Source of the DNA: Streptococcus sp.
GTDB lineage: Bacteria; Bacillota; Bacilli; Lactobacillales; Streptococcaceae
NCBI GenBank assembly: GCA_030825825.1
Contig: JAPJPE010000018.1
Span: forward strand, 4,559 to 15,787
Direction: 5' to 3'
Length of the DNA: 11,229 nt
Part shown: one piece after another, positions 1 to 7,052 of the stretch
How the letters are laid out: every line of letters begins with the position of its first letter
Numbering within the stretch: position 1 is the first letter of the stretch
Program-made: the position numbers and the translations under genes
The notes under the pieces: generated by a model
Seen by the model: only the letters and a program-made list of their open reading frames with translations
Told to the model about the DNA's origin: nothing
The model's database searches: none

Positions 1-370
1 TAGCGATTTTATTTTGTTTCTTTTGTTTTTGTTGGCGCTGGTTACGAGAAGAGCGAGATAAGCTTTCCTCTACCGGTTCCTGACTTGGTTCTTTTGGAGC
101 AGGCTTTGTGAGCTCACTCTTTTCTTCTACAGCAGGAGTCGCCTTTTCTGGCTCCACTGGTATTTCCGTGGAAGCCACAACAGCTTCTTCTTTTGGAGGC
201 GGTGTTGCTTCTTCCTCCTCTTTCAGTGAAGAAGGGGTTTCAATGCTTCGATCAGGTAGATCATACTCTTTTTCGATCTTTAAAAGCTGCTCATTGGCCT
301 CTTCTAAGTCTCTGAGGATCTGCTCTTTGAAGCTTAATAACTTCTCACTGTCTTGTGATTTATCAGTCAA
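1..370 (-). CDS. mltG: Endolytic transglycosylase MltG (YceG-like), N-terminal part only
   Basis: MltG is a membrane-anchored lytic transglycosylase that cleaves nascent peptidoglycan strands; in streptococci it works with the peripheral (elongation) wall machinery. Only 123 codons are visible, all from the cytoplasmic tail that precedes the single membrane helix. Residues 12-22 (LSFKEQILRDL) match the conserved beginning of streptococcal MltG as I recall it. Residues about 45-105 are rich in Glu, Pro, Ala and Lys, and 106-122 are basic and Gln-rich, as expected just before the membrane segment. The catalytic YceG domain lies outside the window. I chose the TTG at 370 as start. A Shine-Dalgarno AGGGAGG sits 8 bases upstream, while the in-frame ATG-ATG at 391-386 begins only a few bases after the predicted transcription start and has no binding site. 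Identification rests on the tail and on gene order beside murC, so it is strong but not direct. Confidence 0.85.
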   Translation of the reverse strand, partial: MTDKSQDSEKLLSFKEQILRDLEEANEQLLKIEKEYDLPDRSIETPSSLKEEEEATPPPKEEAVVASTEIPVEPEKATPAVEEKSELTKPAPKEPSQEPVEESLSRSSRNQRQQKQKKQNKIA

Positions 371-378
371 ATAATTGA

Positions 379-385
379 CCTCCCT
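379..385 (-). promoter_or_regulatory. Ribosome binding site that fixes the mltG start
   Basis: The minus strand reads AGGGAGG, followed by 8 bases and then TTG-ACT-GAT. This strong site overlaps codons that would be coding if translation began at the ATG pair at 391-386, so it argues for the TTG at 370. Confidence 0.8.
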
Positions 386-401
386 CATCATAATCCTTAA
401 T

Positions 402-430
402 ATTATATCTTAAAAGATTTAGAAAAGCAA
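402..430 (-). promoter_or_regulatory. Promoter of mltG (sigma-A type)
   Basis: The minus strand has a -35 box TTGCTT (430-425), a 17-base spacer and a perfect -10 box TATAAT (407-402). Transcription would start near 395, giving a leader of about 25 bases before the TTG start. The promoter lies in the 92-base gap after the acetyltransferase gene, and I see no terminator hairpin there, so mltG may also receive read-through. Confidence 0.75.
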
Positions 431-462
431 TACAAATCGCCCTTCTTCTTCAAAATACCTAT

Positions 463-972
463 TTAATCAAGGTTTTCATTTTCCCAGACCAGATTGTACC
501 AAACCTCACCCGCATATTGGGATTCTGAAAGACCTTCATTGGTGAATTCTTGCTTCTCGTAATAGGGAATCAAATAATCATGACAGGTTAGATTGATCCC
601 TTGACGATGATCTTTCACCGCAATCTCTTTCATCGCCTCAAGCAAGAGGGTTCCAACCCCTAGCCCTTGGGCTTCTTTGGCAATGGATAGACTCGTAATG
701 GAAATAAACCCCTGTTCTAGATGGCTTAGATCTTCAACCTCTGAAAATGAGGAATCGATCAAATAGCGCTCCGGTCTAACAGGTCCTTCTAAATACCCTA
801 AAATCTGACCTTGGCACTCTGCTACAAGAAAAGTCGCTTGAATCTTTTCAATGTGATCTTTTAAAATCTCACGCGCAATCGCTTCTTCTTCTGAGAAATT
901 CTCAAGCTCAATGCGCTCGATCGCATCCAAATCCTGCAGCTCTGCCTGTCTAATGTGAATCTTTTCTTTCAT
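463..972 (-). CDS. GNAT family N-acetyltransferase (169 aa)
   Basis: GNAT proteins move the acetyl group of acetyl-CoA to an amine; the substrate here is unknown. The fold is visible: an amino-terminal beta strand (IHIRQAEL) and helices, then motif A at about residues 91-117 with the acetyl-CoA pyrophosphate loop AQGLGVGT, then motif B containing PYYEKQEF at about 136-143. The stretch TSLSIAKEAQGLGVG resembles the serotonin N-acetyltransferase-like branch, but no function should be read from that. The start is ambiguous between ATG at 975 and ATG at 972. The second is preferred because the AGGGG binding site lies 6 bases before it and only 3 before the first. The gene begins about 10 bases after the stop of the neighbouring acetyltransferase, so the two are almost certainly translated from one message. 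The C-terminus (VWENENLD) is acidic. No signal peptide or membrane segment is seen, so it should be cytoplasmic. Confidence 0.9.
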   Translation of the reverse strand: MKEKIHIRQAELQDLDAIERIELENFSEEEAIAREILKDHIEKIQATFLVAECQGQILGYLEGPVRPERYLIDSSFSEVEDLSHLEQGFISITSLSIAKEAQGLGVGTLLLEAMKEIAVKDHRQGINLTCHDYLIPYYEKQEFTNEGLSESQYAGEVWYNLVWENENLD

Positions 973-984
973 CATTTACCCCTA

Positions 985-1401
985 CTATCGCTCCCAAACC
1001 ATACAAACACCTCGATCAGACTCAGCTTCATCTCGAAATCCTTGCTGGGAAAAATAAGATAGCAAGTCTTCTGGGCAATCGATCCAAATGGCCTTCTTTT
1101 CCTTTTGAACAGCTAGATCCTTTAAAGCCGCGATCAAAATAGAGCCATAGCCTTGACCTTGAAAGGCTGGCCTCACTGCTAATCGCAATACGATTAGGTC
1201 TCCTTTTACATGCTGGTCTTCTGTCGCCAACAAGTAGGCCACAATATCCCCAGCCTGCTCTGCTAGTAGAGAAAAGGCCGTTTTCGAATCCAGGGCTTTC
1301 TCAAGAGTAGCTCTGTGCTCCTTTCCTTCATTCTCATGAAGTTCTTCTTCTAGCAACAACAACTGTTCTTGATCAGCTGGGGTGATTGATCGAATCACCA
1401 T
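985..1401 (-). CDS. GNAT family N-acetyltransferase (138 aa)
   Basis: This is a second, shorter acetyl-CoA-dependent acetyltransferase, cytoplasmic and of unknown substrate. The amino terminus VIRSITPADQEQL is a typical GNAT beginning. Motif A covers about residues 70-95, with VRPAFQGQGYGS carrying the Q-x-x-G-x-G/A-type CoA loop (Gln81, Gly82, Gly84, Gly86). Motif B includes LSYFSQQGF at about 114-122, where Tyr116 occupies the position often used as general acid. The ATG at 1401 is preceded by AGGA seven bases upstream. It lies about 80 bases after murC, beyond a strong hairpin, and directly before the other GNAT gene. The two proteins share the fold but differ in length and in motif sequence, so if they arose by tandem duplication it was not recent. 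Neither the neighbours nor the sequence reveals the target; N-terminal protein acetylation or small-molecule acetylation are both possible. Confidence 0.9.
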   Translation of the reverse strand: MVIRSITPADQEQLLLLEEELHENEGKEHRATLEKALDSKTAFSLLAEQAGDIVAYLLATEDQHVKGDLIVLRLAVRPAFQGQGYGSILIAALKDLAVQKEKKAIWIDCPEDLLSYFSQQGFRDEAESDRGVCMVWER

Positions 1402-1443
1402 CCTGCTTTCCTCATCTCATACTCCTTCAGTGGACAGATAAAT

Positions 1444-1475
1444 TTGAGTCTGGAACCAATCGATTCCAGACTCAA
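1444..1475 (-). terminator. Perfect 12-bp hairpin after murC, probable partial terminator
   Basis: The arms TTGAGTCTGGAA (1444-1455) and TTCCAGACTCAA (1464-1475) are perfect inverted copies around an 8-base loop, starting 7 bases after the murC stop. In the direction of murC the stem is followed by ATTTATCT, which is U-rich but not a clean U-tract. No promoter is evident between the hairpin and the GNAT start at 1401, so the two GNAT genes probably depend on read-through past it. It may act as an attenuator or as a 3' stabiliser of the murC message. Confidence 0.6.
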
Positions 1476-1482
1476 TCATCTC

Positions 1483-2817
1483 TTATTGTACACTATGCGT
1501 CAAACTAGATAATAAACGCTCAAATGAGTATTCATAGGTTTGAATATCTCCTGCCCCCATAAAGACATAGACTGCATTGTCATGGTCAAGAAGAGGAGAA
1601 ACATTCTCAGCTGTAATAATCGCTGAACGTTTGACAATTTTTGCTTCCAAATCTTCAACTTTCACATCGCCGTGATCAACTTCACGCGCAGAGCCATAGA
1701 TCTGTGCCAAGTAAACAGCATCTGCTTGATTCAACGCTTCAGCAAATTCATCTAACAAGGCAATGGTCCGTGTAAAGGTATGTGGTTGGAAAATGGCTAC
1801 GATTTCTTTACTTGGATATTTTTGACGGGCCGCATCCAAGGTAGCAATAATTTCTGTTGGATGATGCGCAAAGTCATCGATGATCACTGTTCCGTTGACC
1901 ACTTTTTCAGTAAAACGGCGTTTCACTCCAGCAAAAGTCTTCAGATGCTCACGAACTAAATCTAAGTCAAATCCTGCAATGTAAAGCAAGCCAATGACAG
2001 CTGTGGCATTCATGATGTTGTGACGACCAAATGTTGGGATATGGAATTGCCCCAAATCTTCTCCACGGAAATGAACGTTGAAGGTTGAACCTGTCGTTGA
2101 GCGAAGCAAGTTGCTTGCCACAAAATCGTTCGTCTCCTTGTCAAAACCGTAGTAATAAATTGGTGCTGATGAGGTAATCCGACGCAATTCTTTGTCTTCT
2201 CCGTAGATGAAGAGGCCTTTACTAATTTGTTTGGCATAATCGTTAAAGGCATTAAAGACATCTTCTAAACTTGTGAAATAATCTGGATGGTCGAAGTCAA
2301 TATTGGTGATGATGCTGTATTCAGGATGGTAAGGCATAAAGTGGCGTTCATACTCATCTGATTCAAATACAAAGTATTTGGCTGCTGCAGAGCCACGACC
2401 TGTCCCGTCACCAATCAAATAACTGGTATCAGTGATATTTGATAAGACGTGCGAAAGCATCCCTGTTGTTGAGGTTTTCCCGTGTGCTCCGGCAACTCCC
2501 ATACTGACGAAATCACGCATAAATTCACCAAGGAATTCATGGTAGCGTTTATAGGTTAGGCCATGCTCATCGGCATAAGCGATTTCCACATTGTTATCTG
2601 GACGGAAAGCATTCCCGGCAATGAGGATCTTGTCGCCTTCCAAATTTTTCACATCAAATGGATAAATTTGAATTCCTGCTTGTTCCAAGCCACGTTGCGT
2701 AAAGTAATACTTCTCAACATCTGACCCTTGAACCGTATGTCCCATTTGGTGAAGCATGAGGGCTAAAGCACTCATCCCTGCTCCTTTAATTCCAATAAAA
2801 TGGTATGTATTAGACAT
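1483..2817 (-). CDS. murC: UDP-N-acetylmuramate--L-alanine ligase MurC
   Basis: MurC is the cytoplasmic, ATP-dependent ligase that adds L-alanine to UDP-N-acetylmuramate, the first amino acid of the peptidoglycan stem peptide. At 444 residues it has the normal family length and all three domains. The UDP-sugar-binding Rossmann domain starts with GIKGAGMSA (residues 9-17). The central ATPase domain has the P-loop GAHGKTST (110-117), ESDEYER (152-158) and NIDFDHPDYF (172-181), followed by GRHNIMNATA (264-273). The C-terminal domain has DDFAHHPTE (314-322) and FQPHTFTRT (343-351), and ends near GAGDI (421-425). No key residue seems lost. The ATG at 2817 has AAGGAG five bases upstream, and that site overlaps the stop codon of the preceding 216-aa gene (gap 9 bases), implying a shared transcript and coupled translation. 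A strong hairpin follows the stop. Essential in all wall-bearing bacteria. Confidence 0.98.
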   Translation of the reverse strand: MSNTYHFIGIKGAGMSALALMLHQMGHTVQGSDVEKYYFTQRGLEQAGIQIYPFDVKNLEGDKILIAGNAFRPDNNVEIAYADEHGLTYKRYHEFLGEFMRDFVSMGVAGAHGKTSTTGMLSHVLSNITDTSYLIGDGTGRGSAAAKYFVFESDEYERHFMPYHPEYSIITNIDFDHPDYFTSLEDVFNAFNDYAKQISKGLFIYGEDKELRRITSSAPIYYYGFDKETNDFVASNLLRSTTGSTFNVHFRGEDLGQFHIPTFGRHNIMNATAVIGLLYIAGFDLDLVREHLKTFAGVKRRFTEKVVNGTVIIDDFAHHPTEIIATLDAARQKYPSKEIVAIFQPHTFTRTIALLDEFAEALNQADAVYLAQIYGSAREVDHGDVKVEDLEAKIVKRSAIITAENVSPLLDHDNAVYVFMGAGDIQTYEYSFERLLSSLTHSVQ

Positions 2818-2826
2818 GTTTTCTCC

Positions 2827-3477
2827 TTATTCTTGATCTAGATGGGTTAAATCCAATTCTTGTTTGATTGGCTGTGGTTTCAACTTGTGCTGATCTTTAT
2901 TGTATATTTGGCTAGTCTTTAAGAAATCATAATTGTTTTTCTTTTCAGTCGGTTCTGCCACTTCTGGTTCTCCTGCAGATTCGAACTCTGCAAGGATCAA
3001 CTGATCTTGTCGCAATCGTTTGCTATATTTCAATAATTCACCCGGATTTTCCTTTTGGAAGGGAGCCGTTGGCTGACCAGGTTTTCGTTCAGAAATAAAT
3101 GGTTTTTTCCGTTTACTTGTAGTAGCTGCTGGATCCGTTGTCAGATAGGGAGCTGTGCGTTTCTTTTTCAGATCTTCACGAGCGCGCTCTCTCGCTTCCT
3201 CTGCATAACGATTGGCTGGGCTTTTTTTATCAATCGGCTCTTTAAAATCAGGTTTTCTTACTGGCCGTCTTTTCGGTAGGGGCTCTTCTAATGGTTGGTG
3301 GTAAGGATGCTTAGGTTTGGTATTTTCAGCAATCGGTTGCCATTCCAAATAATTTTTATCCACATAGTCGCCTGTAATGTTACTAATCAAGTCTGTTTCA
3401 TCATACAGGTTCATGTGGGGCATCTCTTTCAACATCAACTCATTATCCCCTACTTGAGGAAAATATTTTTCTGTCAT
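2827..3477 (-). CDS. Uncharacterised basic, proline-rich protein co-transcribed with murC (216 aa)
   Basis: I recognise this as a streptococcal hypothetical found between snf2 and murC, with no function I can name. It has no cysteine, no signal peptide and no membrane helix. Residues 1-50 look ordered and mildly acidic and hold the only tryptophan (Trp46). Residues 53-145 are rich in Lys, Arg and Pro, including KPKHPYHQP and PKRRPVRKP, and include a charged helix-like stretch at about 90-107 (RYAEEARERAREDLKKKR). Residues 150-216 alternate charged and polar segments. Much of the chain is probably disordered. An upstream in-frame ATG at 3501 would add 8 residues, but it sits at or before the predicted transcription start and lacks a binding site. 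The ATG at 3477 has AGGA seven bases upstream. Its stop overlaps the murC binding site, suggesting linkage to wall synthesis by position only. A nucleic-acid or protein-scaffold role would suit the charge but is speculation. Confidence 0.85.
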   Translation of the reverse strand: MTEKYFPQVGDNELMLKEMPHMNLYDETDLISNITGDYVDKNYLEWQPIAENTKPKHPYHQPLEEPLPKRRPVRKPDFKEPIDKKSPANRYAEEARERAREDLKKKRTAPYLTTDPAATTSKRKKPFISERKPGQPTAPFQKENPGELLKYSKRLRQDQLILAEFESAGEPEVAEPTEKKNNYDFLKTSQIYNKDQHKLKPQPIKQELDLTHLDQE

Positions 3478-3484
3478 GCTTTCT

Positions 3485-3488
3485 TCCT
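3485..3488 (-). promoter_or_regulatory. Ribosome binding site deciding the start of the 216-aa protein
   Basis: The minus strand reads AAAGGAAG before ATG-ACA-GAA, with seven bases between AGGA and the ATG at 3477. The upstream ATG at 3501 is preceded by TATAATTA, which is promoter sequence and not a ribosome binding site. Confidence 0.75.
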
Positions 3489-3503
3489 TTCGACACTCCA
3501 TTA

Positions 3504-3531
3504 ATTATAAACTATTCACAGAATTTTTCAA
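3504..3531 (-). promoter_or_regulatory. Promoter of the 216-aa gene and murC
   Basis: A -35 box TTGAAA (3531-3526), a 16-base spacer and a perfect -10 box TATAAT (3509-3504) lie immediately after the snf2 stop codon. Transcription would start near 3497 and leave about 20 bases of leader. No terminator hairpin separates snf2 from it, so snf2 read-through may add to murC expression. Confidence 0.75.
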
Positions 3532-3532
3532 G

Positions 3533-6500
3533 CTATTCTGACTGAATTCCAAGAATCTCACGAATTTCCTCAACCGATAAACTAGATCGTGTTTCCGTTC
3601 CGTCTAAAATCGTTGAGACCAAGTGTCTTTTGGAAGCTTGTAGTTCTTGGATTTTTTCTTCGATCGTACCACGAGTAATCATGCGGTAAACTTCAACATT
3701 TTGTTCCTGTCCCATTCGATGGGCACGTCCAATAGCCTGGTCTTCCACTGCAGGATTCCACCACAAATCGACTAAGATGACCGTATCGGCACCAGTGAGG
3801 TTCAATCCAACCCCTCCAGCCTTCAGAGAAATGAGAAAAGCATGGCGCTCACCTGCATTAAAAGCATTGGTCATTTCTTGTCGATCTTTAGCGGGAGTAG
3901 AACCTGTGATTTTAAAGGAGGTCATGCCAAGCTGGTCAATCTCCTGCTCTAGGATATCCAGCATGCCTCTAAATTGAGAGAAGATCAAAACCCGGTGTTC
4001 GCCATCCTTGATTTGACCCAAAAGATCTCGAAGGCTCTCCAATTTCCCACTATCTCCCTGATAGTCTTCCATAAAGAGGGCGGGGGTATCACAGATTTGG
4101 CGAAGGCGCATGAGACCCGAGAGAATTTCCACCTTACTCCGATTTAGTTCTTCCTCGCTAGAGCTTCGAACCCGATCTTGAATTTGTTTTAATTGAGCCA
4201 AATAGATCGTTTTTTGGCTTTCATCCAACTCATTGTGGTAGGTTGTTTCAATCAAGTCCGGTAATTCTTGGAGCACTTCATCTTTTTTCCGTCTCATGAC
4301 AAAAGGTTTGACAAATCGTGCAATGGTCTCAGGACTCAATTTTTGAAATTCTCTTTTAGCTGGGAAGAGCCCTGGAAGGACAATTTGGAAAATGGACCAG
4401 AGTTCACCCACATGATTTTCAATCGGTGTCCCAGATAGGGCAAACACATGCGGAACCTCAAAGCCACGTAAGTGTTGGGCAATCTTGGTTTGGGCATTTT
4501 TCATGACCTGGGCTTCATCTAGAATCAAGTACTCATACTGATTCTTCTGGTATTCCTCCACATCTTGACGAAAAGACGCGTAACTAGTGATAACTACCTG
4601 TGGATTGGTTGCGATGAGTTCATCTCGGTGCTGCTTGAGACCATAGACGACTGCCACTTCCATCTGAGGAGCGAATTTTGAAAATTCTTGTTTCCAATTG
4701 TAGATGAGACTAGATGGAGCTAGAATCAAGATTTTAGTTTCTTTTTTTGCGACACTGGTCAAGAAGGAAATAGTCTGCAGGGTTTTCCCAAGCCCCATAT
4801 CATCCGCTAAAATACCACCAAAACCATAATGATTTAACATGGAGAACCATTTAACCCCTGTTTCTTGGTAATCCCTTAGGGTCGCTTGGATTGTCATCTG
4901 AGGGAGTTGGAAGTCTTCTGGATGAGTCAAATCATGAGCTAAATTTCGAAAGTCTTCTGAAAAATGAACATTGTCTTGATCTGCCAACAAATCAGATAGC
5001 TGATAAGCGGCAATCCGGCGGGCTTGTAGTTTCCCACCCTTGCTCATTTTCGCCCGCAGATCTGCTAAGGCTCGACTGATCTTCTTGGTTTCTTCATCAA
5101 AGACAAGAACTTTCCCTGTATGGCTGACAAAATAGTCTTTTTGCCCTACTAGAGCTTTGAGGACCTGGTCCACTTCGGCTGGATCCACACTTTCAAAGTC
5201 AAAACCGATCTCCAGTAGACTGCCATTGGTTTTAACATCAATTTTTGGACGCTCCACTTGATAAAGATCTAAAAGGCTATCAGAGAGGGTAACCTCTCCT
5301 AAGGCTTCAAAAGTCGGGATCTGTTGGTGAAAGAATGGATAGATTTGCTCACTTGATAACGGACTTCTTTGGGAAGAAAAATCATCCGTAAAACCTGCTG
5401 CTAGCATGGTTGAAAAGACTTCTTGCTCCTTATCGAAATCACTAGAATAAGGAAGATTGAGAAGTTCCTCACGCGTGGTCACCACACGATCCTGGTATTG
5501 AAAGACAACATCCAGTAATACAGTCTGATCCTGTGCTAGATCAAAATGAAATTCCGGAGTGAAATCGTGGATTAAAAAGCTGGTCGGGGCTGTTATTTGT
5601 CCCAGTTTTTTGAACTCTTTTAAACTATAGGAAAGTTTGGTCTGATCCGTTGGATCAAAATGCAGGCGTTTTTTTCGATCTTGATCCATTGGTAAGTCTT
5701 GAATCGCCTTCCATAAGGTCCGCTGTTGGGGCGTCAGGTGATAGAAGACACCATTTCGAAACAGGTAAACAGCAGACTCGACAACCTTCACTTGTGGCTC
5801 AGTAATGATCAATTCGTAAAAATCACCATGGTCTTCCACCTGAAAATGAAAGAGATCTTCCTCCCCATGGACATCCTGAAAATAGACTTCAGAAAAATCA
5901 TACAAGCTGTATTGCAAGAGGAAGGAATCCAAATTCATTAGTAATTCTACAGCTTCTTCAAAGAGAGTCGGTGGAAAATAAAGATGGCGCCCAGCATTGG
6001 GAAAGAAATCTTGCTCTTTCGAGCCACTATCTGTGACCAAGCCTTGTAGGAAATTGATCACATCCTGACTAGGCCCATCAAATTCTAAGTAAGAAATGGG
6101 TTCATAGTAACTTTTGCCAATTGCAAAGTGGCCTTCTTTCTGAAGGGTCTGCAAAAAAGCTAGCACATCTCTGATCACATAAGAACGCTCGTCTGGCAAG
6201 CGACGAATGCGAAGGGTCCACAAGAATTGACCAGAGTATTCATCCTCCTGCCCGACTGCTGATAAGACATAGCGAGTTTCTTTCTTTTCGATTTTTGGAA
6301 GGACCTGGTCTAAAAACAAACTTCCAAAAGAGACCTTCTCCTGCGTTTCTTCAGTCGCCGTGGCATCTTCTTCAAGGCTTGTAAGAGCTGCTTTCCCACT
6401 GTCATCATTCTTCAAAAAAGCTTCCACAGCTGCTAGATGTGTACAGAATTTTTTCTTTTGAAAGAAAGCACAGCTACAAAAAACAGCATCGTCGTCCAAA

Positions 6501-6631
6501 CTGTACCGCAAGCTTTCTTCTTCCACCCGAAAATATAGGTATTTTTCTTTTACTTCCTGAAGGGAAACCTTCCCAGCTTCATAGAGAAGGCTTCCTTGTG
6601 AACGAACCTTCCCAGGAATTAATTTTGCCAT
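3533..6631 (-). CDS. SWIM-domain Snf2 family DNA-dependent ATPase / helicase-like protein
   Basis: This is a bacterial SWI2/SNF2 ATPase of 1032 residues, the usual size for the Firmicute type. These proteins translocate on double-stranded DNA using ATP; their biological role in bacteria is poorly defined. Near the amino terminus a SWIM zinc finger is intact: Cys52-x-Cys54-x8-Cys63-x-His65. A long region (about 130-560) corresponds to the bacterial Snf2-associated segment. The two RecA-like lobes then follow: LRDYQETGVKW (585-595), Walker A DDMGLGKT (610-617), Walker B DEAQ (705-708), SGTPIEN (733-739), motif IV VLIFSQF, motif V LKAGGVGLNLTGAD and motif VI QAIGRAHRMGQ (965-975) with the arginine finger. 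A reading from GTG at 6640 is possible, but AAGGTGG is itself the binding site for the ATG at 6631, which begins MAKLIPG as in relatives I recall. It has its own promoter and stands alone between the replication and wall clusters. Confidence 0.96.
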   Translation of the reverse strand: MAKLIPGKVRSQGSLLYEAGKVSLQEVKEKYLYFRVEEESLRYSLDDDAVFCSCAFFQKKKFCTHLAAVEAFLKNDDSGKAALTSLEEDATATEETQEKVSFGSLFLDQVLPKIEKKETRYVLSAVGQEDEYSGQFLWTLRIRRLPDERSYVIRDVLAFLQTLQKEGHFAIGKSYYEPISYLEFDGPSQDVINFLQGLVTDSGSKEQDFFPNAGRHLYFPPTLFEEAVELLMNLDSFLLQYSLYDFSEVYFQDVHGEEDLFHFQVEDHGDFYELIITEPQVKVVESAVYLFRNGVFYHLTPQQRTLWKAIQDLPMDQDRKKRLHFDPTDQTKLSYSLKEFKKLGQITAPTSFLIHDFTPEFHFDLAQDQTVLLDVVFQYQDRVVTTREELLNLPYSSDFDKEQEVFSTMLAAGFTDDFSSQRSPLSSEQIYPFFHQQIPTFEALGEVTLSDSLLDLYQVERPKIDVKTNGSLLEIGFDFESVDPAEVDQVLKALVGQKDYFVSHTGKVLVFDEETKKISRALADLRAKMSKGGKLQARRIAAYQLSDLLADQDNVHFSEDFRNLAHDLTHPEDFQLPQMTIQATLRDYQETGVKWFSMLNHYGFGGILADDMGLGKTLQTISFLTSVAKKETKILILAPSSLIYNWKQEFSKFAPQMEVAVVYGLKQHRDELIATNPQVVITSYASFRQDVEEYQKNQYEYLILDEAQVMKNAQTKIAQHLRGFEVPHVFALSGTPIENHVGELWSIFQIVLPGLFPAKREFQKLSPETIARFVKPFVMRRKKDEVLQELPDLIETTYHNELDESQKTIYLAQLKQIQDRVRSSSEEELNRSKVEILSGLMRLRQICDTPALFMEDYQGDSGKLESLRDLLGQIKDGEHRVLIFSQFRGMLDILEQEIDQLGMTSFKITGSTPAKDRQEMTNAFNAGERHAFLISLKAGGVGLNLTGADTVILVDLWWNPAVEDQAIGRAHRMGQEQNVEVYRMITRGTIEEKIQELQASKRHLVSTILDGTETRSSLSVEEIREILGIQSE

Positions 6632-6636
6632 GTTTA

Positions 6637-6643
6637 CCACCTT
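6637..6643 (-). promoter_or_regulatory. Ribosome binding site of the Snf2 gene
   Basis: AAGGTGG lies five bases before the ATG at 6631. A GTG embedded in this site (6640-6638) is in frame with the gene, but using it would leave no binding site upstream. Confidence 0.7.
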
Positions 6644-6657
6644 AGATTAATCCCTTT

Positions 6658-6666
6658 ATTATACCA
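6658..6666 (-). promoter_or_regulatory. Extended -10 promoter of the Snf2 gene
   Basis: The minus strand reads TGGTATAAT, a perfect -10 box preceded by the TGn extension. At the -35 distance (17 bases) there is only a T-rich stretch, TTCTAA, which is weak; the extended -10 can compensate. Transcription would start near 6651, about 20 bases before the ATG. Confidence 0.75.
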
Positions 6667-6798
6667 TATTTAAGCAAAAATTAGAAAAAATAGTCATCAT
6701 CTTGAAAGGATTTTAGCCCGTTTTTTACCTGATTTCGTAACGCTCTCAGTTCAGACAGCTATCCCTAATATCTATCTGTTAACTGTTTGATCGAATAG

Positions 6799-6987
6799 CT
6801 AAACAACGGGAATAGCAAAATCCCGATTGCTCATAGAGAAAAGAAAAAACACGACCTTATTTTTTAATAAAATCCCCAGCAATAGGATCAAGAGCTCCAA
6901 GCTTACGATCGAACCGAGAAACAGGAGATACAGATAGATTTTAAATAATAAGTACACAAACCTAAAGCTCTCATGATGTTCATGAGT
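6799..6987 (-). pseudogene. Possible remnant of a small membrane-protein gene
   Basis: A 63-codon frame is open here and ends at TAG 6801-6799. Its core is very hydrophobic: a first candidate membrane segment around YLLFKIYLYLLFLGSIV and a second around LELLILLLGILL, then KNK and another Phe/Leu-rich stretch, ending MSNRDFAIPVV. The only start is GTG at 6957, giving 52 residues, and its upstream sequence has no good binding site (AGG only 3 bases away). T-rich DNA favours Phe and Leu codons, so part of the hydrophobicity may be chance. A well-placed binding site and ATG lie upstream in another frame (7052), and a T7 run at 7012-7006 lies between, which fits a frameshifted gene. I do not recognise the family. 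Confidence 0.3.
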
Positions 6988-6992
6988 TTACT

Positions 6993-7052
6993 CTACTCAT
7001 CCTTAAAAAAAGCATAAGGAATAAAGAATATCCGGACCATGATACTACGCAT
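6993..7052 (-). CDS. Very short open frame with good ribosome binding site (19 aa), uncertain
   Basis: ATG at 7052 is preceded by GTGGAGG with 8 bases between GGAGG and the start. The product would be MRSIMVRIFFIPYAFFKDE, with a hydrophobic middle and charged end. It could be a real small peptide, the surviving beginning of a broken membrane-protein gene continuing in other frames, or chance. No promoter is visible between it and the der terminator at 7087-7115, which argues against independent expression. It does not resemble the short hydrophobic pheromones or competence peptides I know. Confidence 0.25.
   Translation of the reverse strand: MRSIMVRIFFIPYAFFKDE

Noticed and set aside
108..374. 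Serine-rich plus-strand open frame opposite mltG.
   Set aside because: It mirrors Glu/Lys/Pro-rich codons of the mltG tail on the other strand, has no binding site and no family resemblance. The same holds for the plus-strand open frames opposite snf2, der, dnaI and dnaB.
6747..6785. Imperfect inverted repeat with CAGTT/AACTG and ACAG/CTGT arms in the der-snf2 gap.
   Set aside because: Pairing is broken by bulges and mismatches, with no U-tract and no associated gene; close to what AT-rich spacer gives by chance.
6807..6830. Interleaved repeats AGCAA/TTGCT and CGGGA/TCCCG that could form a small pseudoknot.
   Set aside because: The connecting loops would be only one or two bases, which is sterically tight, and each stem is just 5 bp. 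There is no riboswitch or frameshift context.
6973..7012. Search for a CiaR-type repeat (TTTAAG-N5-TTTAAG) or small RNA promoter in the der-snf2 gap.
   Set aside because: Only a single TTTAAG half-site occurs, with no second copy at the required spacing and no consensus -10 box after it.
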